Numbered from the stretch's first letter, positions 1-7,567 are shown. The stretch: DNA of 9,311 nt from VAZQ01 sp036522235 (GCA_036522235.1 DATDGG010000448.1:1-9311), one strand, 5' to 3'. Made by a program: numbers and translations. The notes: a model not told the origin generated them from the sequence alone.

Positions 1-1544
1 AGCGCTTCGCCCTCAAGGAGCATCTCGGCGCGCAGGGCATTCCGGTCGAGGACCTGGTCGAGGCGGGGCTCCTGGTCACCGGCGAGGATATCCCGGTGCC
101 TTATGACCGGTTCCGCGACCGCGTGATGTTTCCGATCGGCGACCTGCGCGGCCGCACCATCGCGTTCGGCGGGCGCGCCCTCGATCCGGAGGCACCGGCC
201 AAATATCTCAATTCGCCGGAGACGCCGCTCTTCCACAAGGGCGCAACGCTCTACAACATCGCCCCCGCGCGTGCCGCCGCCCACAAGGGTGCCGCCGTAA
301 TCGCGGTCGAAGGCTATGTCGACGTGATCGCCATGGTGGGGGCGGGCTACGAGGCGACGGTGGCGCCGCTCGGCACCGCGCTGACGCCAGACCAGATCGC
401 GCTGCTCTGGAAGATGGCCGATGAGCCGACGCTCTGCTTCGACGGCGATGCGGCCGGCCGGCGCGCGGCCTATCGGGCGGTCGATGTCGCGCTGCCGCTG
501 CTCAAGCCCGGCAAGAGCCTGCGCTTCGCGAGCCTGCCGGAAGGCGTCGATCCCGACGATCTCGTCCGCTCGGGCGGACGGGCCGCGGTCGAGGACGTGC
601 TCGCGGGCGGCCGTCCGCTCGTCCACATCCTATGGATGCGCGAGACCGAAGCCGGCGGCTTCGACACGCCGGAACGCCGCGCCGCGCTCGAGGCGCGGCT
701 CGCCGCCGTGGTGGCGGGGATTGGCGAGGAATCGGTGCGCCGGCACTATCGCCAGGAATTCGAAAACCGCCTGCGCAGCTTGTTCCAGGCCGACGATCCC
801 GCACGGCGCCCCGCCGGCTGGCGCGATCGCTGGCCGCAAGGGGGCAACCCGCGCTCCAAGAGCGGATCAATGGGCGGGCGGGGCGGATCCAAAAGCGGGT
901 CCATGGGCGGACCCCGATGGGGAGCAGGGCAAGGGCGGCAGCACTCGCATCCCGGCGGCGTCGCAACCGACCGCGGCGGGCGTTACCTGGTCACGAGCCC
1001 GCAGCTTGCCGGGGGCCCGATCCATCGCGGCGACCGCGCCGCCATCTCGCGTCGCGAGGCGTTGATCCTGCTGACCGCGCTCAACCATCCGTGGCTGCTG
1101 CACGAGCATCTGGAGGACATGGCCGAGGTCGAGTTCCGCTTTGCGGCGGCCGAGAAGGTCAAGGTCGCGCTGATCGATATTTTCGCCCATGGGGGCGCCC
1201 CCGACCGGGAGAGCATGGCGGCGGAGCTCGCGCGGCGGGGACTTGCCGAGCCGGTCGCGCGCATCGAAAAGTCCATCACCACCGTTTCGGTCTGGGGGGC
1301 GCGGCCGGAAGCGGCGCCGGCAGATGTATTGATGACCTGGAAGCAGCTCATCGCCTTGCATCGGCAGTGGCATTCCCTAATTAAGGAGCTTAAGGACGCC
1401 GAGCAGGCCTTGGGTCGCGACTCGACCGAGGCGAATTATTCCTGGTTGCAGGACGTTAAGGCTCGTCTTTCGGTCATTGATGGAACTGAGGCCCTGGTCG
1501 AGGGCTTCGGGGCCTCATCTGGCCGGGCGGGCCCGTCTTTCTAA
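1..1544 (+). CDS. dnaG: DNA primase DnaG, 5'-truncated by the window edge
   Basis: Primase makes the short RNA primers used by the replisome for lagging-strand synthesis and is recruited through the DnaB helicase. The reading frame is open from base 3, so the visible part is about 513 codons and lacks the N-terminal zinc-binding domain and the start. The fragment opens with the end of the catalytic-core N-terminal part (RFALKEHLGAQGI, then PYDRFRDRVMFPI). The TOPRIM domain follows, with the catalytic glutamate in VEGYVDV (codon at 309-311) and the metal-binding acidic motif DGDAAGRRAA. A Gly/Ser/Arg-rich linker (about 790-1040) leads to the helicase-binding C-terminal domain starting near ISRREALILL and ending at TAA 1542-1544. 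The linker carries two copies of SKSGSMGG. The GTG at 96 is an internal valine and not a start. The last 55 or so codons use more A/T-ending codons than the rest. rpoD follows on the same strand, the usual alphaproteobacterial order. Confidence 0.97.
   Translation, partial: RFALKEHLGAQGIPVEDLVEAGLLVTGEDIPVPYDRFRDRVMFPIGDLRGRTIAFGGRALDPEAPAKYLNSPETPLFHKGATLYNIAPARAAAHKGAAVIAVEGYVDVIAMVGAGYEATVAPLGTALTPDQIALLWKMADEPTLCFDGDAAGRRAAYRAVDVALPLLKPGKSLRFASLPEGVDPDDLVRSGGRAAVEDVLAGGRPLVHILWMRETEAGGFDTPERRAALEARLAAVVAGIGEESVRRHYRQEFENRLRSLFQADDPARRPAGWRDRWPQGGNPRSKSGSMGGRGGSKSGSMGGPRWGAGQGRQHSHPGGVATDRGGRYLVTSPQLAGGPIHRGDRAAISRREALILLTALNHPWLLHEHLEDMAEVEFRFAAAEKVKVALIDIFAHGGAPDRESMAAELARRGLAEPVARIEKSITTVSVWGARPEAAPADVLMTWKQLIALHRQWHSLIKELKDAEQALGRDSTEANYSWLQDVKARLSVIDGTEALVEGFGASSGRAGPSF
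855..914 (+). repeat. Imperfect 23-bp direct repeat and short hairpin inside the dnaG linker
   Basis: Bases 855-877 and 888-910 match at 20 of 23 positions with a 33-bp period, so the reading frame is kept and the peptide SKSGSMGG appears twice, 11 residues apart. The second copy also contains the 6-bp inverted repeat GGGTCC (897-902) / GGACCC (909-914). It lies in the flexible linker between the polymerase core and the helicase-binding domain, where length change is tolerated. It could be a local slippage duplication or a degenerate palindromic element absorbed into the gene. Confidence 0.6.
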
Positions 1545-1576
1545 CGGCACCCCCATTCCCTCCCGCTTGCGGGAGG
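1524..1576 (+). terminator. Weak terminator-like stem-loops at the end of dnaG
   Basis: CGGG (1524-1527) can pair with CCCG (1532-1535) just before the tract TCTTTCT that overlaps the stop codon. A second, stronger inverted repeat lies at 1559-1566 / 1569-1576 (CCTCCCGC / GCGGGAGG), but it has no following T-run. The second resembles the very common CCCTCCCGC-TTGCGGGAGG repeat seen in many GC-rich proteobacterial intergenic regions. Neither is a convincing intrinsic terminator, so read-through from dnaG into rpoD is possible. Confidence 0.3.
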
Positions 1577-1589
1577 CTGGGATCGGAGC

Positions 1590-1617
1590 TTGGAGAACGC
1601 AGGAACCTTGGGATAAG
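1590..1617 (+). promoter_or_regulatory. Candidate sigma-70 promoter for rpoD
   Basis: TTGGAG at 1590-1595 and GATAAG at 1612-1617 are separated by 16 bases (17 if the -10 is read as ATAAGT at 1613-1618). The match to TTGACA/TATAAT is moderate. If used, it would give an rpoD leader of about 325 bases. Other promoters further downstream or inside dnaG cannot be excluded. Confidence 0.35.
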
Positions 1618-1676
1618 TCTGGGGTTGCGCCCGTAAGGTACGGTTAAGCGGGGTTTAAGGCGGCTACGGCAAAACT

Positions 1677-1876
1677 GCGACAGGCGAGTCGCGGGTTTAA
1701 GAAAAGCGGGTGGGCGGGCGGTTTTTCGACCGCGTGCTCCCCCACCGGGTTGGTCCCGGAACGGGGACCGATTCTCTCCACATAGGGTAGGGGACCCTAA
1801 GATCGCGTAGGGGCCCCAAGTTGGTGACGGGCAGAACGGCGTAACGGGCCAGATTCTCCCCGGGCGTGTGTCCCGG
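1677..1876 (+). promoter_or_regulatory. Structured leader of rpoD: five successive potential stem-loops
   Basis: The 407-base gap between dnaG and rpoD has no plausible gene but contains a series of inverted repeats. These are GCGAC/GTCGC (1677-1681/1688-1692); a nested pair with outer GGTGGG/CCCACC (1709-1714/1741-1746) and inner GCGGT/ACCGC (1718-1722/1729-1733); GGTCCC/GGGACC (1752-1757/1764-1769); TAGGGT/ACCCTA (1783-1788/1794-1799); and CCGGG/CCCGG (1860-1864/1872-1876). The last is followed by a T5 run at 1882-1886, so it resembles an intrinsic terminator or attenuator. A 14-15 base near-direct repeat starting GTAGGGG occurs at 1787-1801 and 1807-1820, and GGGTTTAAG occurs at 1651-1659 and 1693-1701. 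GC-rich DNA gives some hairpins by chance, so function is an inference. Confidence 0.4.
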
Positions 1877-1937
1877 CGGAATTTTTGTCCCCTGAGCTGG
1901 TACCCGCGGGGGCCTGCGTCCTTAGAAAATTGCGTTC

Positions 1938-1943
1938 AGGAGA
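1938..1943 (+). promoter_or_regulatory. Ribosome binding site fixing the rpoD start
   Basis: AGGAGA ends 8 bases before the ATG at 1952. This supports that ATG over the GTG at 1868, which lies in a hairpin loop with no Shine-Dalgarno sequence and would add 28 residues unlike any sigma factor N-terminus. Confidence 0.85.
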
Positions 1944-1951
1944 TAAAGTGC

Positions 1952-4099
<2,148 letters not shown>

Positions 4100-4126
4100 G
4101 AAATTCGGAAGCGCGCCAATTCAAGC

Positions 4127-4261
4127 GTGCTGCCCCCGGAGGAGATCGCCGAGCTCGATCGTCGATGGGCGCTTGTAGAGGCGGGCGAGGCAACCATGCC
4201 GCACGACGAGGTGGTGCGCTGGGCGGACCTAGGGAACGCCGTCGTTCAAATCCTGGAATAG
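4127..4261 (+). pseudogene. Remnant of a ParD/addiction-module antitoxin (C-terminal part)
   Basis: From the GTG at 4127 the frame reads V-LPPEEIAELDRRWALVEAG, then EATMPHDEVVRWADLGNAVV and QILE, ending at TAG 4259-4261 (44 residues). The LPPEEIAELDRRWA...HDEVVRWA layout is that of the C-terminal half of small proteobacterial addiction-module antitoxins, which are usually 70-90 residues. The frame upstream runs straight into the rpoD stop codon (4097-4099) with no ATG, so the N-terminal DNA-binding part is missing. A toxin-like reading frame starts 3 bases later, as expected for an antitoxin-toxin pair. It is probably a decayed gene. A short expressed peptide from GTG is possible but unlikely, because no good ribosome binding site is present. 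Confidence 0.5.
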
Positions 4262-4264
4262 TCG

Positions 4265-4351
4265 ATGAAGGTCGAATGGTCGGCCGCGGCTTTGGCCGAC
4301 CTCGATCGTTTCGCGACATTTCTTCAAGAGTGCCATCCGCCGCTCGCGTGA
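4265..4351 (+). pseudogene. Remnant of a ParE/RelE-type toxin (N-terminal 28 residues)
   Basis: ATG 4265 opens a 28-residue frame, MKVEWSAAALADLDRFATFL followed by QECHPPLA, which stops at TGA 4349-4351. The beginning, with W-S-x-x-A-L-x-D-L and an aromatic/hydrophobic helix, is the classic N-terminus of ParE/RelE-superfamily toxins, which block gyrase or cleave mRNA on ribosomes and are normally about 90-100 residues. The beta-sheet and C-terminal catalytic part are absent. The following 110 bases, in all three frames, give no convincing continuation, although an eroded one cannot be ruled out. It sits 3 bases after the antitoxin-like remnant, matching standard antitoxin-first order. It is most likely non-functional. 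Confidence 0.5.
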
Positions 4352-4398
4352 CGGCGATTCGCTAATCCGCCTTGGGAGCGAGAGCCGCGAATCCGAAA

Positions 4399-4427
4399 TT
4401 GTCGCCTCCGGCATTTGCGGCTACCAT
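4399..4427 (+). promoter_or_regulatory. Candidate sigma-70 promoter for the cytochrome c / monooxygenase pair
   Basis: TTGTCG (4399-4404), a 17-base spacer and TACCAT (4422-4427) lie 34 bases before the cytochrome start, giving a plausible leader of about 27 bases. The match is fair and not strong. It is the best candidate I saw in the 109-base gap after the toxin remnant. Confidence 0.35.
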
Positions 4428-4460
4428 CCCGCCACCCGGACCTCACACCGGAGCTTTCCC

Positions 4461-5000
4461 ATGAAAAAGACCTTCAGATTGCTTTGGCTCATCGGGCTGC
4501 TGGCGGTCATCGGCGGCGTCGGAACGGTGGTATATTTCTTCGGCGGCATGTTCAATGTGGCGGCGAGCGAGGAGGATCCCGGTATCGTCAACTGGGCGCT
4601 CGAATATGTGCGCACCGCCTCGATCGCGCGGCATGCGACCGAGAAGCCGCCGGGCTCGCTCAATGATCAAAAGCTGGTGGAGGCCGGCGCCAAGAGCTTC
4701 TCGGAGCGCGGCTGCTGGCACTGCCATGGCGGGCCGGGAGTCGAATGGTCGAAATTCTCCGAAGGCCTCAATCCGGGCCCGCCCGATCTCAAGGATGTGG
4801 TGGGCGATATGCTGCCGCAGGAACTGTTCTGGGTGATCAAGAACGGCATCAAGATGACCGGCATGCCGAGCTTCGCCAAGATCGAGGTGCCGGACGACGA
4901 AATCTGGAAAATAGTGGCTTTCCTCAAGAAGCTGCCGGTGGTTTCGGAAGAGGATTATAAGACCTGGACCGCGGCGGCGCCCGCCGCCGCCAAGCCCTGA
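4461..5000 (+). CDS. Membrane-anchored mono-haem class I cytochrome c
   Basis: This is a 179-residue electron carrier. Residues 8-30 form one hydrophobic helix after MKKTFR, which acts as an uncleaved anchor or signal and places the haem domain in the periplasm. The haem-binding motif CWHCH is at 85-89 (Cys85 and Cys88 thioether links, His89 axial ligand). The sixth ligand is probably Met135 in GMPSFAKIEVPDDE (Met132 is an alternative), followed by the usual C-terminal helix EIWKIVAFLKKLP. The tail is Ala/Pro-rich. GGAG at 4450-4453 is 7 bases before ATG. The gene ends 30 bases before the flavin monooxygenase, with no terminator between, so co-transcription is likely. The partner dehydrogenase or oxidase is not in the window, so the donor and acceptor are unknown. 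No specific gene name can be justified. Confidence 0.9.
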   Translation: MKKTFRLLWLIGLLAVIGGVGTVVYFFGGMFNVAASEEDPGIVNWALEYVRTASIARHATEKPPGSLNDQKLVEAGAKSFSERGCWHCHGGPGVEWSKFSEGLNPGPPDLKDVVGDMLPQELFWVIKNGIKMTGMPSFAKIEVPDDEIWKIVAFLKKLPVVSEEDYKTWTAAAPAAAKP

Positions 5001-5030
5001 AGCCGCCAATCCCCGGAGAGGTCAGCCAGG

Positions 5031-6077
5031 ATGAAAGTCGGCCTCTTCGACCATGTCGAGCGCGCGGGCGATCGTCGGCTCGCGACCCAGTTCGACGAGC
5101 GCCTGAAATTCGCGGTCGCGGCCGAGGCCGCCGGCATCTATTGCCTGCACGTGGCCGAGCATCATGCGACGCCCCTCAACATGGTGCCGGTGCCGGGCGT
5201 TTATCTGGGCGCGGTCGCGCGGGCGACCTCGCGCATGCGGCTTGGGCCGCTCGTGTATCTCCTGCCGCTCTACTCGCCGCTGCGCCTGATCGAGGAAATC
5301 TGCATGCTCGATCATCTGAGCAAAGGCCGGCTCGATATCGGGGTCGGCCGCGGCGTCTCGCCCTTCGAGCTCAACTTCCACAAGGTCGCGCATGATCAGT
5401 CGCGCGAAATTTTCGTCGATGCCTTCGCCTGCATCCACGCCGGCCTGACCAACGATACGCTCAACCACGCCGGGGCGCATTTCACCTATACGAACGTTCC
5501 GATGGCGCTGCGCCCGCTGCAGCAGCCGCACCCACCATTCTGGTACGGCTCCTCGAACACGATCGGCGCCGCCTGGTCGGGCGAGCGCGGCATGCATTTC
5601 ACCGCCAATGGGCCGACCGCGCTCGCCAAGGAGAACATCGCGGCCTATCGCGCAGCGCTCGCCAAGGGGAAGGGGCCTCCGGTGCCCAAGCCCGAATTTC
5701 CCGGCGGCACCGCGATCGGGCTGCTGCGCCACATCGTGGTCGCCGAGACCGATGCGCAGGCGCGGGCGATCGCCGGGCCCGCCATCGCGCATCACGCCGC
5801 AAGCCTCAACTATCTGCGCAAGACGCAGGCGTCGGGCGTGGCCGACCCGCGCGCCAACATCCATCGCGGCGCGACCTTCGAGGAATGGGAGCAGGAAGGC
5901 ATGGCGATCGCCGGCAGCCCGGCGACCGTATGGGCGGCGATCGAAGCGCAGTCGCGCGCGCTCGGCATCAATTATCTCTTGTCCTATCTCTTCTTCGGCG
6001 CCATGACGCTCGAACAGGCGCTGCGCTCGCTCGAACTGTTCCGCGCCGAGGTGATGCCGAAGATCGCAAAGCTGTAG
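5031..6077 (+). CDS. Luciferase-like (LLM class) flavin-dependent monooxygenase
   Basis: The 348-residue protein belongs to the bacterial luciferase-like TIM-barrel superfamily, whose members use reduced FMN or F420 to oxidise organic substrates in the cytoplasm. Family features are the N-terminal strand KVGLFDHV, the AEHH motif at 42-45, the RMRLGPLVYLLPLYSPLRLIEE segment (69-90), and GRLDIGVGRGVSPFE at 99-113, the phosphate/cofactor-binding strand typical of the family. The motif PPFWYGSSN and a C-terminal helical end (LEQALRSLELFRAEVMP) follow. GGAGAGG at 5015-5021 lies 9 bases before ATG. It follows cytochrome c by 30 bases, and its own 3' end is separated from the next gene by a palindromic repeat. 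Substrate is not predictable. In alphaproteobacteria such genes often sit with transporters and other catabolic enzymes. Confidence 0.92.
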   Translation: MKVGLFDHVERAGDRRLATQFDERLKFAVAAEAAGIYCLHVAEHHATPLNMVPVPGVYLGAVARATSRMRLGPLVYLLPLYSPLRLIEEICMLDHLSKGRLDIGVGRGVSPFELNFHKVAHDQSREIFVDAFACIHAGLTNDTLNHAGAHFTYTNVPMALRPLQQPHPPFWYGSSNTIGAAWSGERGMHFTANGPTALAKENIAAYRAALAKGKGPPVPKPEFPGGTAIGLLRHIVVAETDAQARAIAGPAIAHHAASLNYLRKTQASGVADPRANIHRGATFEEWEQEGMAIAGSPATVWAAIEAQSRALGINYLLSYLFFGAMTLEQALRSLELFRAEVMPKIAKL

Positions 6078-6084
6078 CGGCGCC

Positions 6085-6156
6085 GTAGCCCGCATGGAGT
6101 TCTTGCGAAATGCGGGAGCGGCGGTCCCGGATTGCGCGGTGCTCCATCCGGGCTAC
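6085..6156. repeat. REP-like double palindromic element
   Basis: This 72-bp element contains two hairpins inside an outer inverted repeat. CCCGCAT (6089-6095) pairs with ATGCGGG (6110-6116), CCCGGAT (6126-6132) pairs with ATCCGGG (6146-6152), and the ends GTAGCCCG (6085-6092) and CGGGCTAC (6149-6156) are perfect inverse complements. The GTAGCCCG-CATGGAG and CCCGGATT...CTCCATCCGGGCTAC wording matches dispersed palindromic repeats common in Bradyrhizobium/Rhodopseudomonas-type genomes, as I recall them. It starts 8 bases after the monooxygenase stop, where it may stabilise or end the transcript. It also makes the in-frame ATG at 6094 a false start for the next gene. Confidence 0.75.
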
Positions 6157-6164
6157 AAGAGGAA
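6157..6164 (+). promoter_or_regulatory. Ribosome binding site fixing the solute-binding-protein start
   Basis: AAGAGGAA directly follows the palindromic element and ends 7 bases before ATG 6172. The protein from that ATG begins with a clean signal peptide, so the upstream in-frame ATG 6094, inside the repeat, is rejected. Confidence 0.8.
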
Positions 6165-6171
6165 CCTGCCG

Positions 6172-7131
6172 ATGCGTTTCGCTCTCTGCCTCCTGACCGC
6201 GCTTGCAGCCGCGACGCCCGCCCACGCGCAGACCTGGCCCGCGCGGCCCATAACCCTGGTGGTGCCATTCCCGCCCGGGCCGGCGCTCGACCTGGTGGCG
6301 CGGCTCGTGGGACTGAAGCTCGGCGAAGCGCTCAAAGAGAGCGTCATCACCGAGAACCGCACCGGCGCCAACGGCGTGATCGGCGCCAACCTGGTGGCGC
6401 GCGCCCCGCCCGACGGCTACCTCTTGTTGATGAGCACGGCCAGCACCCATGTCACCGCCGTGCACCTGATCAAGAACCTGCCCTATGATCCGCTCAAGGA
6501 CTTCACCCCTATCGCGGCCGCGGTCGAGCCGGTGACCTGCCTGGTGGTGAGCGGCGCGCTCGGCATCAACTCGGTTCCCGACCTCATCGCCTATGCCAAG
6601 GCGCATCCGAACGAGCTGTCCTACGGCTCCTCCGGCGTCGGCTCGGTGTTCCATCTGATGGGCGAGCTGTTCAACCAGACCGCCGGCGTGAAGATCAATC
6701 ACGTGCCCTACCGGGGCGTCGCGCCCGCGCTGCAGGACGTGATCGCCGGCCATATTCCGATGGCCTATCTGTCGATCTCCAACGTGCTCGGCATCGCCGA
6801 CCAGGCGAGCGTGAAGATCCTCGCGGTGCTGGAGCCCAAGCGCTTTGCGCTGCGGCCGCAAATTCCGTCGATGTCGGAAGTGCTGCCGGCGTTCCGCAAG
6901 CCTTCGTCATGGTTCGGTCTGTTCGGGCCGCCGGGGCTGCCAGCGCCGATCACGGCGCGGCTCAACGCCGAGACCGTCAAGGCGCTCAATGCGCCCGATG
7001 TCTTGCCCAAGCTCAACGACAACGGCATGGCGGTCATCGGCGGCACGCCGGACGACTTCAAGGCGTTGATCGAGGACGGCATTGCGCGCTACGGCGCGAT
7101 CATCAGGGCGGCAGGCATTGCGCCGGAATAG
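6172..7131 (+). CDS. Bug/TctC-family periplasmic solute-binding protein (tripartite tricarboxylate transporter type)
   Basis: The 319-residue protein has the usual length of Bug (TctC) receptors, which bind carboxylates or related small organics in the periplasm and deliver them to TctA/TctB membrane partners. A signal peptide is visible at 1-19 (MRFALCLLTALAAATPAHA, then Gln20). The mature start WPARPITLVVPFPPG is the family signature and lines one side of the ligand pocket. ENRTGANGVIGANLVARAPPDGYLLL (61-86) is the second signature, and the NHVPYRG-ALQDVIAGHI segment near 182-200 is the third. The second domain ends with LIEDGIARYGAIIRAAGI. The first loop reads PPGPALD where PGGPTD is common, so ligand contacts may differ. 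No tctA/tctB genes are in the window. Many Bug proteins are such orphans. Ligand is unknown. The REP-like element upstream suggests separate expression from the monooxygenase. Confidence 0.93.
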   Translation: MRFALCLLTALAAATPAHAQTWPARPITLVVPFPPGPALDLVARLVGLKLGEALKESVITENRTGANGVIGANLVARAPPDGYLLLMSTASTHVTAVHLIKNLPYDPLKDFTPIAAAVEPVTCLVVSGALGINSVPDLIAYAKAHPNELSYGSSGVGSVFHLMGELFNQTAGVKINHVPYRGVAPALQDVIAGHIPMAYLSISNVLGIADQASVKILAVLEPKRFALRPQIPSMSEVLPAFRKPSSWFGLFGPPGLPAPITARLNAETVKALNAPDVLPKLNDNGMAVIGGTPDDFKALIEDGIARYGAIIRAAGIAPE

Positions 7132-7148
7132 CATTCAGCCGGAATAGC
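7122..7148 (+). repeat. 11-bp direct repeat spanning the solute-binding-protein stop
   Basis: GCCGGAATAGC occurs at 7122-7132 and 7138-7148 (16-bp period), and each copy contains GAATAG, the last codon and stop of the gene. It looks like a small slippage duplication of the gene end and has no evident function. Confidence 0.7.
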
Positions 7149-7171
7149 GCACACGCTTCGCGCGGGTTTTT
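7147..7171 (+). terminator. Weak terminator candidate after the solute-binding protein
   Basis: GCGC (7147-7150) can pair with GCGC further along in the GCGCGGG stretch (7160-7166), which runs straight into five T residues at 7167-7171. The stem is short, so the call is tentative, but the position 16 bases past the stop is right for transcript end. Confidence 0.3.
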
Positions 7172-7190
7172 CGATCTAATTCGATCTATT
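7171..7190. repeat. 10-bp tandem repeat at the end of the small minus-strand gene
   Basis: TCGATCTAAT (7171-7180) is followed directly by TCGATCTATT (7181-7190), with 9 of 10 bases identical. The second copy includes the stop codon of the minus-strand small gene. Local slippage is the simplest explanation. Confidence 0.65.
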
Positions 7191-7320
7191 CAGCAAACCA
7201 GCGGGTCAGGTCGAACGCGACCGCCCCGAAGGCGCAGATCGCAAGTCCCCCGCAGACGAGGCCGAGCAGGAGCGCCGAATTGGCGCGCGCCAGAAACTGC
7301 TTTGCGACCGGATGCGCCAT
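7186..7320 (-). CDS. Small single-helix membrane protein, function unknown
   Basis: From the ATG at 7320 on the minus strand the frame encodes 44 residues: a short polar start (MAHPVAKQFLARANS), one hydrophobic helix (ALLLGLVCGGLAICAFGAVA) and a short tail FDLTRWFAE. A Shine-Dalgarno-like AAGGG lies 8 bases before this ATG (plus-strand 7329-7333). That supports it over a longer reading from 7413, whose extra 31 residues look unstructured and lack a better ribosome binding site. The helix, the polar N-terminus and the ribosome binding site argue for a real small protein, but I do not recognise a family. It points toward the solute-binding-protein gene (convergent) and away from the amidohydrolase gene, so it may share a divergent control region with the latter. 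Confidence 0.55.
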   Translation of the reverse strand: MAHPVAKQFLARANSALLLGLVCGGLAICAFGAVAFDLTRWFAE

Positions 7321-7349
7321 GACCAGCGCCCTTATCTCACGTCGCCCCT

Positions 7350-7383
7350 GCGCAAGACTTAACCCATGAGGGCTACCTTGCGC
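7350..7383. promoter_or_regulatory. 7-bp inverted repeat in the divergent control region
   Basis: GCGCAAG (7350-7356) and CTTGCGC (7377-7383) are perfect inverse complements 20 bases apart. They lie between the small minus-strand gene and the tandem repeat. They could be half-sites for a dimeric regulator of the small gene, or chance. Confidence 0.25.
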
Positions 7384-7438
7384 CAAGCCTACCTCGGCAA
7401 TGCAGGTTTGCAACGTCGGGGGGGCTCGCTTTATGTGC

Positions 7439-7471
7439 TGGTTATACGTACGGCTTGGTTATACGTACGGC
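7439..7471. promoter_or_regulatory. 17-bp tandem repeat, possible operator upstream of the amidohydrolase
   Basis: TGGTTATACGTACGGC occurs at 7439-7454 and again, perfectly, at 7456-7471 with a 17-bp period. Each copy holds the overlapping palindromes TACGTA and CGTACG. The repeat lies 97 bases upstream of the amidohydrolase start and about 120 bases from the divergent small gene. Its AT content stands out from the GC-rich surroundings. Perfect conservation of a 16-mer in non-coding DNA suggests either a recent duplication or paired binding sites for a transcription factor. No regulator gene is visible in the window. Confidence 0.5.
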
Positions 7472-7567
7472 ATCGAGCAGATTAATGACTTATCAGAGGC
7501 GCGACGTGACAGACCCCGCGCGCATTGGTAGGAAGCATTGGCATAAAATTCGAGGGAACATCTTACC

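Noticed and set aside
1868..1951. Upstream GTG start extending RpoD by 28 residues
   Set aside because: There is no Shine-Dalgarno sequence before it, the extension resembles no sigma factor, and the ATG at 1952 has a strong one.
4415..4666. 83-codon plus-strand frame overlapping the cytochrome start
   Set aside because: It overlaps the cytochrome c gene in another frame, has no family features, and its start lacks a ribosome binding site.
6094..6171. Upstream ATG extending the solute-binding protein by 26 residues
   Set aside because: The extension is encoded entirely by the REP-like element and its flank and would bury the signal peptide.
7521..7549. TTGGTA...TAAAAT as the amidohydrolase promoter
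   Set aside because: The spacer is only 13 bases. TAAAAT at 7544-7549 could still be a -10 box, but no suitable -35 is seen at 16-18 bases.
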